Shown: positions 32,103 through 41,253 of the stretch, in pieces | Position numbering within the stretch: position 1 is the first letter of the stretch | How the letters are laid out: each line of letters opens with the position of its first letter | NCBI RefSeq assembly: GCF_013415325.1 | Contig: NZ_JACBYE010000010.1 | Span: 1-64,000, forward strand | Reading direction: 5' to 3' | DNA: 64,000 nt | Origin: Sanguibacter inulinus | GTDB lineage: Bacteria > Actinomycetota > Actinomycetes > Actinomycetales > Cellulomonadaceae | Program-made: the position numbers and the translations under genes | Notes under the pieces: model-generated | Databases searched by the model: none | Told to the model about the DNA's origin: nothing | What the model saw: the letters and a program-made list of their open reading frames with translations, nothing else

Positions 32103-33308
32103 TCAGGCCTTCATCGAGGCGTGCAGACCCGCCTCGGTGCGAGGGTCGCGGACCGAGCTCTCCAACCCTGTCGACAGCACGCTGGTCTCGCGCAGCTCGT
32201 CAGCGGTGACGCGGCGACCGCCCGCGTCGGCCGAGGCGTAGATCGCGGTGACGATCTCGAGGGGGCGTTCCGCCGAGGACGCCACGTCGGGCAGGACGGT
32301 TCCCTCGCGCAGCGCACGGTACGTCTCGCGGACCAGCGGGACGTGACCGCTCGGCTCGTCCTCCTCAGGGAGCGCCCACCCGGCTGCCTCCTCGGCGGGG
32401 ACGCCCGGTGCCGGGGTGATCCGCCAGTCCGGTCCGGAGTGCCCGTACAGGTGCTCGACCTCGACGGTCGCGCGCTCGCAGTCGACACGGACATGGCTCG
32501 TCTCGCGCGGGCTGAGGGTCGAGGACACGGCCGTGGCGACCACACCGCTGCGGAACAGGATGGTCGCGGTCGACAGGTCGTCCATCTCGGTGTCGCGGTC
32601 CAGGCGCCAGGTCTGCGCGCTGATCTCCTGCCAGTCGCCGAGCAGGTGGGCGAGCAGGTCCATCTGGTGGATGCCGTGACCGAGCGTCGTGCCGCCACCC
32701 TCGCTGGCCCAGCGTCCGCGCCAGTCGACCGCGTAGTAGTCGGCGCCGCGGAACCACAGGGTCTCGCACTGCGCGACGAGCGGTCGCCCGAGGGCACCCG
32801 AGCGCAGGAGGTCGCGGACGTGCTCGGCGCCGGAGCCTGTGCGCTGCTGGAAGACGGTCGCGAGGGCGACCCCTGCGGAGTCGCAGGCCTCTTGCATGTC
32901 GTCGAGCTCGGCGAGGGACAGCGCCGGGGGCTTCTCGCAGACGACGTGCACCCCTGCCGCGGCGGCCTCGAGGGTCTGCTCGCGGTGCACGCCGGGCGGG
33001 GTGCACAGGTGCACCACGTCGAGCGTCTCAGAGGCCAGCAGCTCGGTGAGCGTCGCGTACCGACCGGGCACCGCGTACCTGGCGGCGAAGTCGTCGAGGC
33101 GGCGGGCGTCGGGGTCGGAGCAGGCGACGAGCTCGGCGAGCGGGTCGAGGGCGATCGCCTGCGCGTGCAGGTGGGCGACGGCCCCGGTGCCGACGATCGC
33201 CGCGCGGATCGGCCTGCCTTGGCCGATCGGTGCCCACGGGGCCCGCTCCGGCGGGACGCTGCCACTGCTGGCAGCGGTCGTCGAGGCAGGGAGTGCAGAG
33301 TCAGACAT
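32103..33308 (-). CDS. Gfo/Idh/MocA-family NAD(P)-dependent sugar oxidoreductase
   Basis: 401 residues. Rossmann motif AIVGTGAVAHLHAQAI follows a 30-residue disordered start. The diagnostic VCEKPPALSL loop and GIHQMDLLAHLLGDW active-site region are present. It probably oxidises or epimerises a sugar; the exact substrate is unknown. It begins 48 bp after the LacI-type regulator stop, so the pair is likely an operon linked to rhamnose metabolism by location. Confidence 0.88.
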   Translation of the reverse strand: MSDSALPASTTAASSGSVPPERAPWAPIGQGRPIRAAIVGTGAVAHLHAQAIALDPLAELVACSDPDARRLDDFAARYAVPGRYATLTELLASETLDVVHLCTPPGVHREQTLEAAAAGVHVVCEKPPALSLAELDDMQEACDSAGVALATVFQQRTGSGAEHVRDLLRSGALGRPLVAQCETLWFRGADYYAVDWRGRWASEGGGTTLGHGIHQMDLLAHLLGDWQEISAQTWRLDRDTEMDDLSTATILFRSGVVATAVSSTLSPRETSHVRVDCERATVEVEHLYGHSGPDWRITPAPGVPAEEAAGWALPEEDEPSGHVPLVRETYRALREGTVLPDVASSAERPLEIVTAIYASADAGGRRVTADELRETSVLSTGLESSVRDPRTEAGLHASMKA

Positions 33309-33356
33309 CGTCGTTCGCTCCGTCAGGTAGTGCGGGTCGCGCGGGTGGTCAGGTGC

Positions 33357-34400
33357 TCACCCGGCGTGGCTCGAGGCTCGGACCACGAGCTCGGGCTGGA
33401 ACTGGACTTGCTCGTGGCGGAACCTGTCGCCCTGCGTGTGCTGGGACAGCAGCAGGTCGGCGGCCCTGTAGCCGAGCTGGTGGGTGGGCTGGCGCACGGA
33501 GGTCAGCGGGATCGCGAGCTCCCCGGCGAAGTTCACGTCGTCGTAGCCGACCACGGCCATCTCGCCGGGCATCGCGATGCCCTCGGCGCGCAGGGTCCGC
33601 TGGACCCCGAGGGCCACGAGGTCGTTGACGCAGAACACGGCCGTCGGGCGGTCGACACCGGCTGTCGTCGTGGCGAGCAGCTGGCGCATCGCGGCCTCGC
33701 CGCCGTCGGCGTTGAGGGACGAGGCGGTGATCTCGGTGAGGTGGGTAGCCGGGTCGAGCCCCGCCGCGTCGAGGGCGCGGAGCATGCCCGCGTGCCTGTC
33801 GCCGCACTGGCGGATGCTGTGCGCGCCGTTGACGAAGGCGATGTGCGTGTGGCCCTCGGCGACGAGGTGGTTGCCGGCGAGCTGACCGCCGACCACGTCG
33901 TTGACCGCGGCCGACGAGATGTCCGGGACGGGCGAGGTCGCGTCGAGCAGCACCACGTTGACACCGCGGGCGCGGAGCTCGAGCAGCGGCTCGATGTCGT
34001 CGGTCGAGGGCACCACGAGCACCCCGTGGACCCCGTGCTCCTCGAAGAGCCGCAGGTAGCGGGCCTCACGGTCCGGGTCTTCGTCCGAGCTCGCGAGCAT
34101 GAGCGTGAAGTCGTCCTCGGCGAGGCGGTCTTCGATGCCGCGGGCCACCTCGGTGAAGAAGGGGTTGCCGATGTCCAGGACGATCGCGCCGACTGTCGTG
34201 ATCGTGCCCGCGCGGAGCTGACGGGCTGAACCGTTGGGCACGAACTGGAGCTCGGCGATCGCGTCGAGGACCCTGTCGCGGGTGGTGGGGGAGACGCGGT
34301 CTGGTCGGTTGAGGACGTTGGAGACCGTCCCGACGGAGACGCCGGCTGTGCGCGCGACGTCGCTGATGGAGCTCCGCTTGCGCGCAGTGGGCGTGGTCAC
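33357..34400 (-). CDS. LacI-family regulator, probable rhamnose repressor
   Basis: 347 residues. The LacI HTH and hinge are textbook: ISDVARTAGVSVGTVSNVLN, then VPNGSARQLRAG. The periplasmic-binding-protein-like effector domain is full length. It is divergent from rhaM; the shared region holds a TGAACCGATTCA site, repeated as TGAAACGATTCA in front of rhaI. That makes this protein the best candidate repressor of both rhamnose units. GTG 34400 has AAAGG upstream; a TAGTAT -10-like box lies at 34461-34466 on the minus strand. Confidence 0.88.
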   Translation of the reverse strand: MTTPTARKRSSISDVARTAGVSVGTVSNVLNRPDRVSPTTRDRVLDAIAELQFVPNGSARQLRAGTITTVGAIVLDIGNPFFTEVARGIEDRLAEDDFTLMLASSDEDPDREARYLRLFEEHGVHGVLVVPSTDDIEPLLELRARGVNVVLLDATSPVPDISSAAVNDVVGGQLAGNHLVAEGHTHIAFVNGAHSIRQCGDRHAGMLRALDAAGLDPATHLTEITASSLNADGGEAAMRQLLATTTAGVDRPTAVFCVNDLVALGVQRTLRAEGIAMPGEMAVVGYDDVNFAGELAIPLTSVRQPTHQLGYRAADLLLSQHTQGDRFRHEQVQFQPELVVRASSHAG

Positions 34401-34460
34401 CGTGGTGGGCCTTTCGACGTGGGGTGCGCCGGGAGCGTCGTCGAGCCCGGGTGCCCTTGA

Positions 34461-34466
34461 ATACTA
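34461..34466 (-). promoter_or_regulatory. -10 box of lacI-type gene
   Basis: TAGTAT on the minus strand, 60 nt before the GTG start. No clear -35. It lies back-to-back with the rhaM promoter. Confidence 0.4.
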
Positions 34467-34473
34467 GTGGCGC

Positions 34474-34503
34474 TTGACCTGCTCAGGACGTGGGACGTAC
34501 GGT
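34474..34503 (+). promoter_or_regulatory. Promoter of rhaM
   Basis: TTGACC (34474-34479), 18-nt spacer, TACGGT (34498-34503). The promoter in front of rhaI has the same -35/-10 pattern and the same spacer. Confidence 0.6.
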
Positions 34504-34517
34504 CCTCGACATCGCGC

Positions 34518-34529
34518 TGAACCGATTCA
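34518..34529. promoter_or_regulatory. LacI-type operator upstream of rhaM
   Basis: TGAACCGATTCA, pseudo-palindrome matching 5 of 6 positions per arm, followed by CAA as at the rhaI site (41838-41849). It lies 14 nt after the -10, where bound repressor would block transcription. Confidence 0.6.
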
Positions 34530-34570
34530 CAAGAATGTAGCGCATGACACCGAGGGCGAGGAGGTCCACA

Positions 34571-34921
34571 GTGGCCCGCGTGTGCTTTGTCTCCAAGGTC
34601 CGCCCCGACAGGCTCGACGAGTACCGCGCGCGGCACGCCGCCGTGTGGCCCGAGATGCTCGAGGCCCTGCGCGACTGCGGGTGGCGCGACTACCACCTGT
34701 TCTTGGCACCCGAGGGCCTGCTCGTGGGCTTCGTCGACGTGGACGACTACGACGCGGCCCAGGCGGCGATGGCGCAGACCGGGGTTAACGCGCGCTGGCA
34801 GGCGGAGATGGGGGAGTTCTTCGTCGCCGACGACACCGCGCCCGACGAGGGGATGGTGCGGCTCGAGCAGGTGTTCCACCTGGAGTCGCAGCTGGCCGAG
34901 GCGGGGCTGCCGACAGGCTGA
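34571..34921 (+). CDS. rhaM: L-rhamnose mutarotase
   Basis: 116 residues. A small dimeric alpha/beta barrel interconverts alpha- and beta-L-rhamnose for the isomerase. Family features include HAAVWPEMLEALRDCGWRDYHLFL, the WQAEMGEFF segment and the terminal acidic LEQVFHLES. GTG 34571 has an excellent GGAGG 6 nt upstream; an upstream ATG at 34544 has none. It stands alone behind its own operator, 7 kb from rhaI-rhaEW-rhaB. Confidence 0.9.
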   Translation: MARVCFVSKVRPDRLDEYRARHAAVWPEMLEALRDCGWRDYHLFLAPEGLLVGFVDVDDYDAAQAAMAQTGVNARWQAEMGEFFVADDTAPDEGMVRLEQVFHLESQLAEAGLPTG

Positions 34922-34956
34922 GCAGCGGCAGCCCGCTCGTCCGGGGGCGCTGCGGC

Positions 34957-34962
34957 TAGCCT
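34957..34962 (+). promoter_or_regulatory. -10 box for leaderless P-loop kinase-like mRNA
   Basis: TAGCCT, 7 nt before GTG 34970. The identical box precedes the gene at 36718. Confidence 0.45.
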
Positions 34963-34969
34963 GGCCGAC

Positions 34970-35473
34970 GTGGGCATGAAGAACTTCTTGGTCGAGGGCG
35001 TCTCCGGGACCGGCAAGACCGCGGTCTGCACGGAGCTGCAGCGACGCGGCGTCCACGCCGTCCATGGCGACCGCGAGCTGGCGTACCAGGGAGACCCGAT
35101 CACGGGAGTGCCCACCAGCACGAGCGACCACGAGCACCACATCTGGGACGTGGCGGCAGTGAGGCGCCTCATCGCGGACGACAGCACGCCGGTGACGTTC
35201 CTCTGCGGCGGGTCGCGCAACCATGCTGCGTTCGTCGATGATCTCGACGGGGTCTTCGTGCTGACTGTCGACGTCGAGACCTTGGTCCGACGGCTGGACG
35301 GGCGCCCTGGCGACGAGTGGGGGCACGCGCCTGAGGAACGAGAGCTGATCCTGCGTCTGCACCAGACGCAGGAGGACGTGGCGACCTCGGGGATCGCGGT
35401 CGACACCACCCTGCCCGTGGCGGAGGTCGTCGACACGATCCTGAGGTTGAGCGGGGCAGGGGCTGCTCGGTAG
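34970..35473 (+). CDS. Small P-loop NTPase / kinase-like protein
   Basis: 167 residues. Walker A is VEGVSGTGKTAV near the N-terminus. VTFLCGGSRN corresponds to a Walker B-like strand and LVRRLDGRPGDEW to a lid-like Arg region. It resembles AAA_18/nucleoside-kinase-like proteins; the substrate is unknown. GTG 34970 sits 7 nt after TAGCCT; an in-frame ATG two codons later is equally possible. Unrelated in function to the rha genes around it. Confidence 0.75.
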   Translation: MGMKNFLVEGVSGTGKTAVCTELQRRGVHAVHGDRELAYQGDPITGVPTSTSDHEHHIWDVAAVRRLIADDSTPVTFLCGGSRNHAAFVDDLDGVFVLTVDVETLVRRLDGRPGDEWGHAPEERELILRLHQTQEDVATSGIAVDTTLPVAEVVDTILRLSGAGAAR

Positions 35474-35598
35474 GGGGAGCGTTCGAAGCCCCAACAGGTT
35501 GGCGACCGGTGCCTGCTCGCCGCCTTCGTCGAGCCCTCCGGACGTCCGTGGTGTTCGCATGCGTCTCGCAACTGACAACTACGACAGCCGGAATCCCC

Positions 35599-36471
35599 AT
35601 GAGATCCGAGTCTTGGTGGCAACGTCGGTGGAGACCGACCTGGCAGACTGTGCGCGTGTCGCGACGTGAGCGGTGGGAGAGCTGGTCCGAGGGACCGTTG
35701 ACGGTCGGGGCGCTGCTGTTCCTCGTGGCCTATGCGATCCCGATCATCTGGCCCGCAGTCAGCGAGGGTGTCCGTGCTCTCGCGTCGGGTGCGGTGGCAC
35801 TGACCTGGGCGATGTTCGGTGTGGACTACGCCGTGCGCCTGATGGTCTCTGAAGACCGGCGACGGTTCTTCCTCGGCAATCTCTTCGACCTTCTCGTGCT
35901 GGTGCTCCCGCTGCTGCGACCGCTGCGGTTGCTCCGACTCGTCACGCTGCTGTCAGTCTTGAACCGCACGGGGGCGCAGGGACTGCGCGGGCGGGTGGTG
36001 ACCTACGCGGCTGGCGGCACGGCCCTGCTGGTCCTGTGCGGGGCTCTGGCGATCACCGATGCCGAGCGGGGCCAGCCGGGGGCGACGATCACCCGGTTCG
36101 TTGACGGGATCTGGTGGGCGGTGACCACCATGACGACGGTCGGGTACGGCGACACCTATCCGACGACTGCGACCGGGCGGGTGGTGGCAACAGTCCTGAT
36201 GGTCGGAGGGATCGCCCTGCTGGGTGTCGTGACGGCGACCCTCGCCTCGTGGTTGGTCGAGCGGGTGACTGAGGCGAACGAGGCCGAGCAGGCGGCCACC
36301 AGGGCGCAGGTCGCAGACCTCTCAGCCCAGGTCGCGTCGTTGGAGACCTTGCTCCGCGATGCGCTTGGGGCTGCCAGCGACCCCTCCCCGCCGCGGGCGC
36401 CCGGGCGCCTTGGTGCCCCGGGGCAGGATGCCGACTCGGCAGGCATGCTCGGCCCGCTCTCTCCTGCGTAA
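35599..36471 (+). CDS. Voltage-gated-like potassium channel
   Basis: About 290 residues. Four to six transmembrane helices include an Arg-rich S4-like helix (RPLRLLRLVTLLSVLNR), the pore helix WWAVTTMTTVGYGD with the TVGYGD selectivity filter, and a last helix GGIALLGVVTATLASWLV. A C-terminal coiled coil (about 220-260) suits tetramer assembly. ATG 35599 lacks a good Shine-Dalgarno sequence; GTG 35656 is an alternative that leaves all helices intact. Monocistronic by appearance. Confidence 0.85.
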   Translation: MRSESWWQRRWRPTWQTVRVSRRERWESWSEGPLTVGALLFLVAYAIPIIWPAVSEGVRALASGAVALTWAMFGVDYAVRLMVSEDRRRFFLGNLFDLLVLVLPLLRPLRLLRLVTLLSVLNRTGAQGLRGRVVTYAAGGTALLVLCGALAITDAERGQPGATITRFVDGIWWAVTTMTTVGYGDTYPTTATGRVVATVLMVGGIALLGVVTATLASWLVERVTEANEAEQAATRAQVADLSAQVASLETLLRDALGAASDPSPPRAPGRLGAPGQDADSAGMLGPLSPA

Positions 36472-36538
36472 CCGTCACGTCCGCCATCGGACCTGATGAG
36501 ACGTCTTCTGGTGGAGACCAGCATCAGCTGCCCGACGA

Positions 36539-36570
36539 GACGTCTCGCAAGACATCGCTTGCGAGACGTC
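36539..36570. terminator. Perfect hairpin downstream of channel gene
   Basis: 13-nt perfect arms (36539-36551 and 36558-36570) with loop ACATCG. The AGACGTC core also occurs once more at 36499. Probably a terminator for the channel gene 68 nt upstream, but a DNA-binding site is not excluded. Confidence 0.6.
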
Positions 36571-36705
36571 GGTCTGACGGCGCACCAGGCTGACCTCCGA
36601 ACCCGTGCCCCTCGCTCGGTCTCGTCGAGCGGCTGATCGAGCCTGCGGCCTGGCCGCGGTCGATGGCCGCGGCCAGGACCGCCGGACGAGCTCCGGTCTG
36701 AGCAG

Positions 36706-36711
36706 TAGCCT
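36706..36711 (+). promoter_or_regulatory. -10 box for leaderless hypothetical gene
   Basis: TAGCCT, 6 nt before ATG 36718. No Shine-Dalgarno sequence. Confidence 0.45.
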
Positions 36712-36717
36712 GTCGGC

Positions 36718-37167
36718 ATGTCCATCCTCACTGAGATCTTCACCGCATCACCTGAGCACGCCATGTCTCGCGCCAGGGCGCACGACGAGGGTCGCCCGCC
36801 GACCCCGGTCGGTGACCTCTTCGAGACGACGGGTGTCACGGACCTCGAGCTGGAGGTCCTCGGTGAGATCGTCGCGAGGGCGGTCGGCGTCGGTGGGATC
36901 GACACAGAGCTCCACCCTGTCCACCTCGAGCTCGACGAGCTGTCGCAGGTCCCCGATGCCGTGGTCGCGGCCTGCGCAGAGCTCCCCGCGCTCGATGCCG
37001 ACCCCACGGTGAGCGTGAGCATCGACGCTGTCATCGCATCGTTCTGCGCGCTGGAGGACATCGACCTCGCCGAGCCCGAGGCGTCAGACCTCGTCCGTCG
37101 GGTCATCGATCTTGCGGTCCTGGCCCACCGGCGCGGGGACGGGCTCTATCTCTGGACCTCGCTGTAG
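36718..37167 (+). CDS. Hypothetical acidic protein
   Basis: 149 residues, soluble, rich in Asp/Glu/Val/Leu, mostly helical by appearance. Recurrent VTDLELEVLGEIVARAV and VHLELDELSQVP segments suggest an all-helical fold. I do not recognise the family. The start is supported only by the TAGCCT box 6 nt upstream. Convergent with the acetyltransferase gene, 61 bp apart. Size and acidity fit immunity-type proteins, but no toxin is adjacent. Confidence 0.65.
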   Translation: MSILTEIFTASPEHAMSRARAHDEGRPPTPVGDLFETTGVTDLELEVLGEIVARAVGVGGIDTELHPVHLELDELSQVPDAVVAACAELPALDADPTVSVSIDAVIASFCALEDIDLAEPEASDLVRRVIDLAVLAHRRGDGLYLWTSL

Positions 37168-37228
37168 GTCCCTCGACGGACGCGGTCCCGGCCGAGGCCG
37201 ATGCGAACGGAACCTTCGTCCCAGCACG

Positions 37229-37798
37229 TCAGGTCCGGCGGGCGTCCGACCTCTCGTCGCCGTGACGGCCCGGGCCGCGGTCGGGCGAGGCCACAGCCCG
37301 TTGGTAGAGGCTCGATCCTAGGACTCTGGTGCTGCCTGGGGCTGTCACGGTCGTGTCTCTCACGTGCTGGAAGCCCTGGGACTCGTAGAAGCGTCGCAGG
37401 CCGTGGTTGTCGTCGGTGCAGTCGAGCCTCACGAAGGTCTTGCGCTGGTCGGCAGCGCGGGCTGATGCCCAGCTCAAGAGCTCGTGCCCCAGGCCGCGAC
37501 CGCGGCTCGCCTGAGCCACGGCCAGACGATGGACGTAGAGGGCCGGGGCGGTGTCGGTGCCCCAGGTCTCTGCGTCGTGGTCGGTGACGGTGATGATCGC
37601 CTGCAACCCGCTCTGGTCGCGGACCACGAAGAGCTCGCCGCGCTCGGCGTCCCCCAGGACGACCTCAGCCGGGATGGCGTGCCGCCACTGGTCGATCGAC
37701 CGCTCGTGCAGCCAGCGCCTGGCTCCGTCGAGCAGAGCCACGGCCTGGGTGACATCGTCAGGCGTGCCCTGCTCGACGGCCAGATCGGTGGGTCCCAT
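37229..37798 (-). CDS. GNAT-family N-acetyltransferase
   Basis: 189 residues. The acetyl-CoA-binding motif A is LAVAQASRGRGLGHELLSWA; RFYESQGFQHV is the usual motif B. The substrate is unknown. A basic, probably disordered tail follows residue 165. TAGGGT lies 6 nt upstream of ATG, so the mRNA is likely leaderless. Confidence 0.85.
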   Translation of the reverse strand: MGPTDLAVEQGTPDDVTQAVALLDGARRWLHERSIDQWRHAIPAEVVLGDAERGELFVVRDQSGLQAIITVTDHDAETWGTDTAPALYVHRLAVAQASRGRGLGHELLSWASARAADQRKTFVRLDCTDDNHGLRRFYESQGFQHVRDTTVTAPGSTRVLGSSLYQRAVASPDRGPGRHGDERSDARRT

Positions 37799-37804
37799 GC
37801 CGCC

Positions 37805-37810
37805 ACCCTA
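37805..37810 (-). promoter_or_regulatory. -10 box for leaderless GNAT mRNA
   Basis: TAGGGT on the minus strand, 6 nt before ATG 37798. Confidence 0.45.
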
Positions 37811-37987
37811 ACCACCGCGTGCGAGGGGGCCGCAGGCGCCTCGTGCCCCGAGGTGTCGTCGACAGCACGTCCCGCACGGAGCTTCCACGGAAGACCCGCG
37901 GTGGGTCGCGCATCGCGTCCCATGCTGCCGACGGTGGTGTCCGATGACCGCCAGACACCGAAGGCCAGGGCCGGTGTACTTGCAGGC

Positions 37988-38842
37988 ATGAACCTCCCTC
38001 AGAGCCATGCTGCCGACCTCTTCCGTTCCCTCCACACCACTGCGCACCCGCTCGCGCTCGTCACTGTCTGGGACGTGGCGAGTGCTCTGGCCGCCCAGGA
38101 CGCCGGCGCCCCGGCCATCGCGACGACCAGCGCCGGTGTCGCCTGGTCCCAGGGCGTCCCCGACGGTGATCACCTGGACCGAGCGCGGGCCGTGTCCGTG
38201 CTCGCCGCGATCGCCTCGGCGGTCGACGTGCCGGTCTCGGCGGACATCGAGGGTGGGTACCCGGACAGCACGGGCGACGTCACCGAGACGGTCCGCGCGG
38301 TGATCGAGGCTGGGGCCGTGGGCCTCAACATCGAAGACGGGTCGAGGTCACCTGACGAGCTCTCCAGGCGGATCGCTGTCGCGCGCCGGACCGCGGACGA
38401 GATGGGCGTCGGCCTGTTCGTCAACGCGCGGTGCGACGTCTACCTGACCGGGGCCATCGCGCCGGCGGAGCGACTCGAGGAGACCGTCCGTCGGACTGCC
38501 GCGTACGTCGAGGCCGGCGCCGACGGGATCTTCGTCCCCGGTGTGGTGGACGCCGAGACCATCTCTGCCCTCGCCGGGGCGGTCCAGGTACCGTTCAACG
38601 TCATGGTCGGACCGGGCGCGCTCGACGTGGCAGGGCTCGGCCGGCTCGGCGTGGCCCGCGCGAGCCTGGGATCCTCCGTCGCGCAGGCCGCGATGACGAC
38701 AGTCCGGGACGCGACGGCCGAGCTGCTCGCCACCGGGACCTACGACGGTCTCACCGGGGCGCTCGACTACGGGTACGTCGACGGGCTGCTCACACGGGCG
38801 TCGTCGAGCGAGGCGCGCCGAGGGGCGACGATGGACGCGTGA
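37988..38842 (+). CDS. Isocitrate lyase/PEP mutase family protein
   Basis: 284-residue TIM-barrel of the PEPM/ICL superfamily. Conserved elements are [30 protein letters not shown] (metal-binding Asp/Glu), GLNIEDGS and VNARCDVYL. True isocitrate lyases carry KKCGH, which is absent, so a carbon-carbon or carbon-phosphorus lyase/mutase of oxaloacetate-like substrates is likelier. Its TGA overlaps the GTG of the Ada-AlkA gene (GTGA), so the two are probably coupled although functionally unrelated. Confidence 0.85.
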   Translation: MNLPQSHAADLFRSLHTTAHPLALVTVWDVASALAAQDAGAPAIATTSAGVAWSQGVPDGDHLDRARAVSVLAAIASAVDVPVSADIEGGYPDSTGDVTETVRAVIEAGAVGLNIEDGSRSPDELSRRIAVARRTADEMGVGLFVNARCDVYLTGAIAPAERLEETVRRTAAYVEAGADGIFVPGVVDAETISALAGAVQVPFNVMVGPGALDVAGLGRLGVARASLGSSVAQAAMTTVRDATAELLATGTYDGLTGALDYGYVDGLLTRASSSEARRGATMDA

Positions 38843-40551
38843 GGACCGACCACCACCACGAGCGCGGAGCCGTGCCGACCTCTCGAGACCGTCGCACCGT
38901 GACGGCGCCCCCGGACGCGAACGGGCCGGGCTGCTCGCTGGGGGACCCGCGGTTCGTCGAGCGCTACACCGCGATCGACGCCCGGGACGTGAGGTTCGAC
39001 GGGCAGTTTGTCACCGCGGTGTCCTCGACCGGCATCTACTGCCGCCCCTCCTGTCCGGCGCGTACCCCGAAGCCCCAGAACGTCACGTTCTACACCTCGT
39101 CGGCAGCAGCTCACGAGGCTGGGTTCCGGGCGTGCCGGCGCTGTCTGCCCGAGGCGACGCCCGGCACACCCGAGTGGGACCTGCGCGGTGACCTCACAGG
39201 CCGGGCCATGCGGCTCATCGCCGACGGGGTCGTCGACCGTGAGGGTGTCGACGGGCTCGCCACGAGGCTCGGGTACACGCCGAGGCACGTCCACAGGTTG
39301 CTCGTGGCCGAGCTCGGGGCGGGCCCGGCGGCCCTCGCCCGTGCGCAGCGTGCCCAGACGGCACGCTCGTTGCTGGTGGGGACCGATCTCGCGATCGCCC
39401 AGGTGGCGTTCGCGGCCGGGTTCGGCTCGGTGCGCCAGTTCAACGAGACGGTCCAGCTGGTCTTCGCGGCACGGCCTAGCGACCTCCGCGCCCGCGCGCG
39501 GGCCTCGGAGAGCGTGAACGGCCCGTCGCAGGTGACCGGGCGGGATTCGATCCGGCTCGACGTCGACCTCCCCGTCCGGCAGCCCTTCGACGCACCAGGA
39601 GTGCTGTCCTTCCTGGCCGACAGGGCTGTCGAGGGGGTCGAGTCGGCCGGGGTCCTGGCCGACGGGACCCTGAGATACGCACGGACGCTCCACCTGCCGC
39701 ACGGCCCGGGGGCTGTGGAGGTCCTGGCAGAGCAGACCGCAGATGCGACGTGGCGGATCCGTGCGCGCCTCGAGCTCTCCGCCCTGTCCGACGTCGGCCC
39801 GGCGGTCGCCCGGGTGCGTCGGATGCTCGACCTGGACGCAGACCCGTCCGCGATCGACGCAGCCCTCGCAGCCGACGGTGCGCTGAGCGCGCTCGTCGCA
39901 GAACGGCCAGGGACCAGGGCACCCGGGACCGTCGATCCCCAGGAGATCCTCGTCCGGGCGCTCGTCGGCCAGCAGATCTCGGTCGCCGCGGCCCGGACGC
40001 ACCTCAGCAGGCTGGCTGCAGCCCTCGGGTCGCCCTGCGTCTCGACCTTCTCGGGGCTCGACAGGCTGTTCCCGACACCCGAGCAGATCCTCGACGGTGT
40101 ACCTCTTCCTGTCGCGGGGGAGCCGCTCGACCCTCAGCGGCTGCTCAGGCTGCCCGCACGCTCGATCGCCTCCGTCGTCGGTGCTGCTCGTGCGCTCGTG
40201 GACGGAGACCTCGAGCTGCACGTCGGCGTCGACGCCGCCACGGTGCGCTCAGCGCTGCTCGCCCTACCCGGGGTCGGCCCGTGGACGGCGTCCTACGTCG
40301 CGATGCGCGTCCTGGGCGACCCCGACACCTGGTTGGACGGCGACGTCGCCCTGCTCTCCGGCGCGCGGGCGGTCGGGCTGCTCGGCCCGCAGAGCGCTGG
40401 TCGGTCAGAGCACCGGGTCCTGGCGGCTCGGGCCCAGGTGTGGGCGCCGTGGCGGTCCTACGCGGTCATGCATCTCTGGCGCGCGTCGTCGCAGGCTCGG
40501 TCCGCGGGTGCGTCGTCCGGGCGGAGCGCAGGGGCGGCGCGCGAGAGGTAG
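38839..40551 (+). CDS. alkA: Ada-AlkA fusion: methylphosphotriester-sensing activator and 3-methyladenine DNA glycosylase
   Basis: 570 residues. The N-terminal Ada zinc domain has its four Cys in YCRPSC and CRRC. AraC-type double HTH follows (about 115-215: [19 protein letters not shown] and [20 protein letters not shown]). Next come the AlkA N-domain and the HhH-GPD glycosylase with [14 protein letters not shown] and likely catalytic Asp in WLDGDVAL. It repairs alkylated bases and probably induces itself. GTG 38839 overlaps the previous stop; GTG 38899 is an alternative. The last 25 codons carry the left copy of a 32-bp direct repeat (40476-40507), after which the tail is low complexity. Confidence 0.88.
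   Translation: MRTDHHHERGAVPTSRDRRTVTAPPDANGPGCSLGDPRFVERYTAIDARDVRFDGQFVTAVSSTGIYCRPSCPARTPKPQNVTFYTSSAAAHEAGFRACRRCLPEATPGTPEWDLRGDLTGRAMRLIADGVVDREGVDGLATRLGYTPRHVHRLLVAELGAGPAALARAQRAQTARSLLVGTDLAIAQVAFAAGFGSVRQFNETVQLVFAARPSDLRARARASESVNGPSQVTGRDSIRLDVDLPVRQPFDAPGVLSFLADRAVEGVESAGVLADGTLRYARTLHLPHGPGAVEVLAEQTADATWRIRARLELSALSDVGPAVARVRRMLDLDADPSAIDAALAADGALSALVAERPGTRAPGTVDPQEILVRALVGQQISVAAARTHLSRLAAALGSPCVSTFSGLDRLFPTPEQILDGVPLPVAGEPLDPQRLLRLPARSIASVVGAARALVDGDLELHVGVDAATVRSALLALPGVGPWTASYVAMRVLGDPDTWLDGDVALLSGARAVGLLGPQSAGRSEHRVLAARAQVWAPWRSYAVMHLWRASSQARSAGASSGRSAGAARER
40476..40507 (+). repeat. 32-bp direct repeat, left copy (inside alkA 3' end)
   Basis: Identical to 41428-41459, begins CTGGCGCGCG and ends GGTCCGCGG. 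The two copies bracket the toxin-antitoxin-like pair. This copy encodes the end of the conserved AlkA C-terminus ([12 protein letters not shown]). Confidence 0.9.
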
Positions 40552-40602
40552 GCGGGGCGAAGGGCCTGTCGTGGACGAGCCGACAGGAGCTAGCAGCAGG
40601 TT

Positions 40603-40953
40603 CTAGGAGGCGTGAGCGAGATCCGACGCCTCAGCCAGGTAGGCGTCGAGTGCCTTGCGGACGAGGTCGCTCCGGCTGAGACCGAGCTTGGCCCGGACCT
40701 CTTCGATCGCCTGGTTGGTCTGGTCACTGACCGCCACGTTGATGCGGGGCGAACGCTGGCCGTGCGGTCTGGGGGGTTCGCCGTCCAGGCGGGGTCGTCC
40801 GACTCTGCGCTCGACGGCCGCGACGTCAAGTCCTGCTGCCTCGAGCATGGCGCGCGCCTCCGCGCTGGCCTGCGGTCCGGTGACGGCACGTCGAGGGGTG
40901 GTGACTCCGGACTCAGCCCACTGAGCCAGCTGCCGGTCAGTCTCTTCGCTCAT
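40603..40953 (-). CDS. Ribbon-helix-helix antitoxin-like protein
   Basis: 116 residues. The C-terminal 45 residues form a CopG/RHH-type DNA-binding module (RINVAVSDQTNQAIEEV, then LGLSRSDLVRKALDAYL). The N-terminal part, containing ESGVTTPRRAVTGPQAS and GRPRLDGEPPRP, may wrap the toxin. The ATG overlaps the stop of the upstream gene by ATGA, the arrangement of toxin-first type II modules. Likely neutralises the partner and represses the operon. Confidence 0.72.
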   Translation of the reverse strand: MSEETDRQLAQWAESGVTTPRRAVTGPQASAEARAMLEAAGLDVAAVERRVGRPRLDGEPPRPHGQRSPRINVAVSDQTNQAIEEVRAKLGLSRSDLVRKALDAYLAEASDLAHAS

Positions 40954-41222
40954 AGCTTCTCCTCATATCCAACGGTGGTGCGAGTCGTCTCGCGAAGCCT
41001 CATGACGTGGAAGACACGGACATCCCCCGGCGGGGTGATGTTCACCATGACCTCCAACGTGCCGAAGCGGCTAGGTCCGATGTAGAGCCGCGGGCTCGTG
41101 TCGTGCCCTGGGCGAGGGTCCTCGAAGTCGTCGTACAAGGCGTGGGCATAGAGCATGGCGTAGAGCGCTTCGTCCTGCGGGATGTCGTGCTCGCCAGCGC
41201 TGTCTGCCCACGTCATCGCCAT
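40950..41222 (-). CDS. Putative toxin of type II TA pair (BrnT-like)
   Basis: 90 residues. An N-terminal helix region EHDIPQDEALYAMLYAHAL is followed by a beta-rich half (RLYIGPSRFGTLEVMVNI, VRVFHVMRLRETTR), a layout like BrnT/RelE-fold RNases. ATG 41222 or the in-frame ATG 41216 may start it; neither has a good Shine-Dalgarno sequence. It lies just upstream of, and overlaps, the RHH gene. The TA role is inferred from gene order, size and fold-like pattern; a precise family match is not proven. Confidence 0.65.
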   Translation of the reverse strand: MAMTWADSAGEHDIPQDEALYAMLYAHALYDDFEDPRPGHDTSPRLYIGPSRFGTLEVMVNITPPGDVRVFHVMRLRETTRTTVGYEEKL

Positions 41223-41253
41223 AGCAGCGATCGTCTCACGACACCGTATTTGT

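Noticed and set aside
37988-38842. Isocitrate lyase (aceA)
   Set aside because: At 284 residues it is much too short and lacks the KKCGH active-site motif; kept as a PEPM/ICL family protein.
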